DNA of 64,000 nucleotides, taken from positions 124,001-188,000 of the forward strand of contig NZ_RBWS01000008.1 in NCBI RefSeq assembly GCF_003627955.1, read 5' to 3'. Source of the stretch: Sphingobacterium puteale (GTDB lineage: Bacteria > Bacteroidota > Bacteroidia > Sphingobacteriales > Sphingobacteriaceae). Shown here one piece after another: positions 62,972 to 64,000 of the stretch. The notes beneath the pieces were generated by a model that saw only the letters and a program-made list of their open reading frames with translations, had not been told where the DNA came from and made no database searches. Position numbers and translations under genes: made by a program. Within the stretch, counting starts at the first letter, position 1; the number at the start of each line of letters is the position of its first letter.

Positions 62972-63343
62972 ATGATTCCAGGAGAATACATTTTAAAAAA
63001 AGAAGAAATCAAAGCTAACGTGGGACGTAGAACCACTAGCCTTGTTGTAAAAAATGAAGGCGATAGACCGATCCAGGTGGGCTCGCACTATCATTTTTTT
63101 GAAGCGAACAAATTGCTTTCGTTTGACCGCGAAAAGGCATTTGGTATGCGCTTGAATATTCCTGCAAGTACGGCTGTACGGTTTGAACCGGGGGAACAGA
63201 AGTCTGTTGTGCTGGTTGAATTTGGCGGAAGTAAAGAAGTTCACGGTTTCAATGGATTGACAAATGGCAAGTTTACAGACCAGAATGTCAAATCGAAAGC
63301 TGTTGAGAAAATGAAAAAATTAAAATTCAGACAATCTAAATAA
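62972..63343 (+). CDS. ureB: Urease subunit beta
   Basis: A 123-residue subunit with the beta signature [69 protein letters not shown] Lys/Arg-rich tail follows. No signal peptide is present. It is 6 bases upstream of ureC. Confidence 0.97.
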   Translation: MIPGEYILKKEEIKANVGRRTTSLVVKNEGDRPIQVGSHYHFFEANKLLSFDREKAFGMRLNIPASTAVRFEPGEQKSVVLVEFGGSKEVHGFNGLTNGKFTDQNVKSKAVEKMKKLKFRQSK

Positions 63344-63349
63344 GATAGA

Positions 63350-64000
63350 ATGGGAGGATGGAATAGACGCGAATGGATTAAGGTTGTAGGGCTCACTACA
63401 TTGGGAACTACCGTTGGTCTGCATGCGCTTGGTTTAGATAAACTAGGTTTAGACAAATCATCTGTTAAATATATTGATGGGGAGCTTTATATCCCTAGAG
63501 AAAAATATGCTGCTCTTTTTGGCCCTACCACGGGTGATAAGGTGCGTTTAGCTGATACGGAGTTGTTTATAGAAATTGAAAAAGATTTCAACGTATATGG
63601 CGAAGAAAATAAATTCGGTGGCGGTAAGACAATCCGTGATGGTATGGGGCAATCTGCCCGTGCCCTGCGTGATGAGGATGTTTTAGACTTCTGTATTACC
63701 AATGTGATCATTATTGACCACTGGGGTATTGTGAAAGCTGATGTTGGTATTAAGGATGGTAAAATTGTTGGTATCGGAAAAGCAGGTAACCCTGACGTAC
63801 AGGATGGTGTAACCAAAGGAATGGTCATCGGAGCTTCGACAGAAGTGCATGGTGGCGCGGGTTATATCCTTACTGCCGGCGGTATTGATACACATATTCA
63901 CTTTATATCGCCACAACAGATCGAAACTGCGTTATACTCAGGTGTAACTACATTTATCGGCGGTGGTGCCGGTCCGGCAGATGGTACACTGGCAACGACG
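63350..64000 (+). CDS. ureC: Urease subunit alpha with N-terminal twin-arginine signal (3' partial)
   Basis: The catalytic nickel subunit; 217 residues are visible before the window ends. Starting at ATG 63350 the N-terminus is [19 protein letters not shown], a twin-arginine motif (Arg6-Arg7) followed by a hydrophobic stretch to about residue 27. The normal urease start ([21 protein letters not shown]) begins only near residue 52, so about 42 extra residues precede it. The nickel ligands His182 and His184 appear in DTHIHF. The reading frame is unbroken across the extension, and ureB ends 6 bases before it. Export via Tat is inferred. Confidence 0.93.
   Translation, partial: MGGWNRREWIKVVGLTTLGTTVGLHALGLDKLGLDKSSVKYIDGELYIPREKYAALFGPTTGDKVRLADTELFIEIEKDFNVYGEENKFGGGKTIRDGMGQSARALRDEDVLDFCITNVIIIDHWGIVKADVGIKDGKIVGIGKAGNPDVQDGVTKGMVIGASTEVHGGAGYILTAGGIDTHIHFISPQQIETALYSGVTTFIGGGAGPADGTLATT

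Noticed and set aside
1..64000. CRISPR arrays, insertion sequences, tRNA or rRNA genes
   Set aside because: I looked for repeat arrays, transposase motifs, tRNA-like cloverleafs and conserved rRNA segments and found none. Short tRNA-like or small RNAs cannot be excluded by eye.

Overview
The window is a chromosomal segment of a Gram-negative Bacteroidota, most likely Sphingobacteriaceae (Sphingobacterium-like). The evidence is: two SusC/SusD pairs, the fused LpxC-FabZ enzyme, the type IX secretion regulator PorX, DUF4920 and YtxJ proteins, lipoboxes on many exported proteins, starts without Shine-Dalgarno sequences, and Bacteroidota-type promoters (TTTG, about 20 nt, TAnnTTTG). The genus is inferred, not proven.

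Layout. 1-7139: end of a polysaccharide utilization locus (SusC, SusD, GH30 glycosidase, surface glycan-binding lipoprotein), closed by a terminator. 7249-12963: a probable copper-acquisition locus with a small Cys-containing membrane protein, a YtkA/FixH-like lipoprotein, an OprC-like TonB receptor with CxxxM and HxM motifs, an MbnP-like lipoprotein and an MbnH-like di-heme peroxidase. 13010-16578: folP, DUF4920, tsaC, dapD and an S4 RNA-binding protein. 16668-23183: a SusC/SusD pair followed by a lipoprotein isoaspartyl peptidase and a secreted cyanophycinase, which together look like a cyanophycin utilization locus. 23184-31564: ytxJ, ribH, a TPR protein, a large sugar-nucleotide dehydratase, an alanine dehydrogenase-like protein, an esterase, an ABC ATPase and tsaE. 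31577-40058: porX, then an HD hydrolase and the lipid A genes lpxD, lpxC-fabZ and lpxA, an ABC ATPase, efp and a 5-formyl-THF cyclo-ligase.

40181-41947 is a TPR/HTH membrane regulator. It is followed by about 1.1 kb without an intact gene (41948-43086), possibly decayed coding DNA. 43087-46415 holds galE, a UDP-glucuronate decarboxylase-like gene and waaA. 46565-53664 holds a long-form gap, hemW, a Tat-exported beta-propeller glycosidase, an M1 metallopeptidase and a membrane protein. 53742-57000 is a sulfur operon (MBL-rhodanese, TauE/SafE, two YeeE/YedE-type proteins) behind a Crp/Fnr-like palindrome. 57083-58910 holds two uncharacterised proteins. 59205-61257 is a response regulator/histidine kinase pair. 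61410-64000 is an outer-membrane porin followed by ureA, ureB and a ureC that runs off the edge and begins with a twin-arginine signal.

The genes that stand out are the cyanophycin locus, the copper locus and the Tat-tagged urease. Most of the rest is cell-envelope and central-metabolism housekeeping. No rRNA, tRNA, CRISPR array, insertion sequence or prophage was seen.
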